From assembly GCF_034521915.1 (NCBI RefSeq), contig NZ_JAXHLU010000010.1, positions 1 through 64,000 on the forward strand: a stretch of 64,000 nt of DNA, given 5' to 3'. Below, in pieces: positions 62,188-64,000 of this stretch (positions are counted from its first letter, which is position 1; the number at the start of each line of letters is the position of its first letter). The notes under the pieces were generated by a model. It was not told the origin of the DNA. It saw only the letters and a list, made by a program, of their open reading frames with translations, and did no database searches. Origin of the DNA: Fodinibius sp034521915 (GTDB taxonomy: Bacteria > Bacteroidota > Rhodothermia > Balneolales > Balneolaceae). The position numbers and the translations under genes were made by a program.

Positions 62188-62748
62188 ATGAGATTTTTAT
62201 CAGTTCTATTAATCATTTTCTTCCTTCCCATTATAAGCTGTCAGGCGCAGCAAGAAAATAACCGCACTACTAATCCTGAGGTAGCTAAAAGCAGTTCGGA
62301 GATCAAACCTCATAATCCCTATTATTCCCGCACTGATACGGCAAAACTAAACCTCCCTGATTCGGTTTGGAAAAAAGTTCTCAAACCCAAAGTCTATCAC
62401 ATTGCCCGTGAAAAAGGAACCGAGCGAGAATATTCGGGCAAGTATTGGGATTACGAAGGCAAAGGTACTTATCATTGCGCAGTTTGTGGCAACAAACTTT
62501 TTGAATCGGAAGCAAAATATATGAGTCACTGCGGCTGGCCCAGCTTTTTTGAACCGGTTGGACTAAACAGCGTTAAATTTAAACCGGACAATTCATTTGG
62601 CATGCAGCGCACGGAAGTGCTTTGCGGACGCTGTAACTCGCATCTCGGTCATATCTTTAACGACGGGCCCCCTCCAACCGGCAAGCGCTACTGCATGAAC
62701 TCAATTGTGTTGGATTTTGTACCGAACGACAGTACACAAACAAATTGA
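62188..62748 (+). CDS. msrB: Peptide-methionine (R)-S-oxide reductase, lipoprotein form
   Basis: A 186-residue MsrB with a lipoprotein signal (lipobox PIISC). The zinc cysteines are in GTYHCAVCGNKLF and EVLCGRCNSHLGH, the fold motif HCGWPSFF is intact, and the catalytic cysteine lies in GKRYCMNSIVLDF. It repairs methionine-R-sulfoxide in proteins outside the cytoplasm, using thioredoxin-like electrons. ATG at 62188 was preferred over one 42 bases upstream because it places the signal directly at the N-terminus. Confidence 0.92.
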   Translation: MRFLSVLLIIFFLPIISCQAQQENNRTTNPEVAKSSSEIKPHNPYYSRTDTAKLNLPDSVWKKVLKPKVYHIAREKGTEREYSGKYWDYEGKGTYHCAVCGNKLFESEAKYMSHCGWPSFFEPVGLNSVKFKPDNSFGMQRTEVLCGRCNSHLGHIFNDGPPPTGKRYCMNSIVLDFVPNDSTQTN

Positions 62749-62752
62749 ATTT

Positions 62753-63772
62753 TTAGTTTCCAATTACGCGATTGAGTAATCGGTCCCACATTTCAGCTCG
62801 CATATCAAAACTGGGCTCATATTGCTTGAAACCCGTAACCTTGGTCGAATCGCCATTAAATTCCAGTCTGTAATTCCAAACATAGGGCGCTGACTGTTCG
62901 GTAAGCCATAAGTCTGATCGACCAAATCGCAGGTCGTGAACAATGAGGCCTTCGGGCTTTTTCTCTGCAGCATAGTATCCACGAGAAAACCAAATAAGTC
63001 GCTCCACAGGAAGCTGATTTCGATACGGCTGCAACAGCTCCCCATTTTGAGGAACTGACTGGAAATCGATTTTATCATCTTCATCAAAAATAGAATACAA
63101 TCCGGCATAAAGCGTGTCATTGGCCTCAGCATAACCCGTCCACAGAAGAATATTCAAAGGAGATGGGGTTGTCATATATCGCTCGGGGCTAATCTGCTGC
63201 CGATTAAAATTGTACTCAAACACATTATTTATATGAAATTTAACCCCAAAACCCAGCAACAGGTACAGGGAACTTATCCCAATACCCAACCAGTTTGCCC
63301 ATCTGCGATGTTGTGATTGCCTGTTTAAAAATAGGGCGATCCCAATCCCGGCTAACAATGGCAGAGTATAAAAGGGATCAATAATAAAAATGGAATTAAA
63401 GCTGAGAGAGTAGTTACTAAATGGCTGAAAAACCTGGGTGCCGTAGCTCGTGCAGACATCAATAAAAATATGGGTGAGAAAAACCCAAAAAACCAGCCAC
63501 GACCAGTCTCTCCATGTGGCATCATTCTTTTGATAACGCTGCAACAGCCATCCAAATAAAGGGGCAGCCACAACACAGAAAAATAGCGAATGCGTGATGC
63601 CGCGATGAATAGCCAAGGCCTGTACTTCTGATACAAAAGGTGAAGCGAGAACATCGAGGTCGGGCAGTACGCCAAATGCCGCACCCCACAAAGCGGCCTT
63701 ATTGCCGATCTTCTTTCCCAGCAGAGCTTCCCCAACCGCTGCACCAAGCGTAATTTGTGTAATCGTATCCAT
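62753..63772 (-). CDS. YdjM-like membrane-bound metal-dependent hydrolase
   Basis: A 339-residue protein with several membrane helices in its N-terminal half. ITQITLGAAVGEALLGKKIG, GAAFGVLPDLDVLASPFV and HRGITHSLFFCVVAAPLFGW carry the His/Asp metal residues of the YdjM (LexA-regulated, DUF457) family. The rest is an extracytoplasmic domain with WLTEQSAPYVWNYRLEF and IFIDPFYTLPLLAGIGIAL-type segments. Biochemical function is unproven. It is convergent with the MsrB gene (4 bases between stops). Confidence 0.84.
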   Translation of the reverse strand: MDTITQITLGAAVGEALLGKKIGNKAALWGAAFGVLPDLDVLASPFVSEVQALAIHRGITHSLFFCVVAAPLFGWLLQRYQKNDATWRDWSWLVFWVFLTHIFIDVCTSYGTQVFQPFSNYSLSFNSIFIIDPFYTLPLLAGIGIALFLNRQSQHRRWANWLGIGISSLYLLLGFGVKFHINNVFEYNFNRQQISPERYMTTPSPLNILLWTGYAEANDTLYAGLYSIFDEDDKIDFQSVPQNGELLQPYRNQLPVERLIWFSRGYYAAEKKPEGLIVHDLRFGRSDLWLTEQSAPYVWNYRLEFNGDSTKVTGFKQYEPSFDMRAEMWDRLLNRVIGN

Positions 63773-63906
63773 GAAAACTTACATCTAATTCATTGGCGAA
63801 AAAAATTCTGCCTCGATCAACTCAAAACAATTATAATTGTAAATGGGAATAGAGAAAACCGGTTAGATTATATTCAATATCACACACGAATGATAACATC
63901 TCATTT

Positions 63907-64000
63907 CTAATTGGCCGAAAACCAGTACGTAAACTTGATTGCAAATAGATTATCCCCGGTTTCACCGAGCGCATTCACAAGATCTCCCAGTTCTACAAAT
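63907..64000 (-). CDS. C-terminal end of an outer-membrane protein, cut by the window edge
   Basis: The minus strand frame enters at the right edge and reads FVELGDLVNALGETGDNLFA followed by IKFTYWFSAN before TAG. A terminal alternating strand with aromatic residues (FTYWF) is characteristic of outer-membrane barrels. The rest lies outside this window, so family and start cannot be given. Confidence 0.5.
   Translation of the reverse strand, partial: FVELGDLVNALGETGDNLFAIKFTYWFSAN

Overview
The window looks like chromosomal DNA from a member of the Bacteroidota/Balneolota group, most likely Balneolaceae (Fodinibius/Aliifodinibius-like). The grounds are an AT-leaning composition, many outer-membrane barrels and lipoproteins, TonB-receptor plug proteins, HisKA_2-type histidine kinases, mostly weak Shine-Dalgarno sites, and families common in that group (DUF3179, DUF3124, DoxX, S9 peptidases, Omp85-like barrels). 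The assignment is inference, because there is no rRNA or other marker gene. No tRNA, rRNA, CRISPR array, prophage or transposase gene was seen. Several short non-coding repeats with inverted ends are scattered between genes.

Layout. 0-7.4 kb: small membrane protein, permuted-papain amidase, alpha/beta hydrolase, DUF3179 protein, ECF sigma factor with a zinc-finger partner, histidine kinase, secreted barrel-like protein. 7.4-12.1 kb: a decay zone holding a twice-frameshifted DUF3179 lipoprotein, a twice-frameshifted peroxidase-like gene and a rhodanese gene with four Trp-to-stop changes, interleaved with intact DUF302, flavodoxin-like and EgtD genes. 12.7-25.8 kb: the most unusual region. A tight operon encodes an Omp85-like barrel, a kinase-fold-like lipoprotein, two nucleotide-transporter (NTT/Tlc) proteins, one with a C-terminal HEAT-repeat region, and a cNMP-binding protein. 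After a MITE-like element come a 1247-residue lipoprotein that joins metallophosphoesterase, kinase-like and barrel modules, and a stand-alone metallophosphoesterase. 25.8-30 kb: DoxX, CcdA-like, TlpA-like, SDR and two uncharacterised proteins on the minus strand, followed by a direct-repeat array. 30.8-45.6 kb: housekeeping and accessory genes, including an Hsp20 gene with a sigma-54-like promoter and an 18-bp palindrome in its leader, KptA, DUF3095 and an S9 peptidase. 45.6-54.8 kb: PAS histidine kinase, a sulfotransferase/aminotransferase pair, FetAB-like exporter, two tandem plug lipoproteins, then a rearrangement scar (truncated DUF3124 remnant and a response-regulator/TonB-receptor chimera), HtpX and a rhodanese. 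55-64 kb: PLP decarboxylase, cyclase-FlgO-TPR protein, TetR regulator, NfeD/SPFH pair, MsrB, YdjM-like hydrolase and the end of a barrel gene.

How the genes may work together. The 12.7-25.8 kb block repeats three modules (metallophosphoesterase, kinase-like fold, outer-membrane barrel) both fused and as separate genes, next to nucleotide carriers. This suggests envelope phosphate-transfer chemistry supplied with nucleotide across the inner membrane, but that is a hypothesis. Seven single-base shifts break otherwise conserved reading frames (DUF3179 twice, peroxidase twice, one metallophosphoesterase, the S9 peptidase and NfeD). Either the assembly carries indel errors or several genes are decaying; read data are needed to decide.
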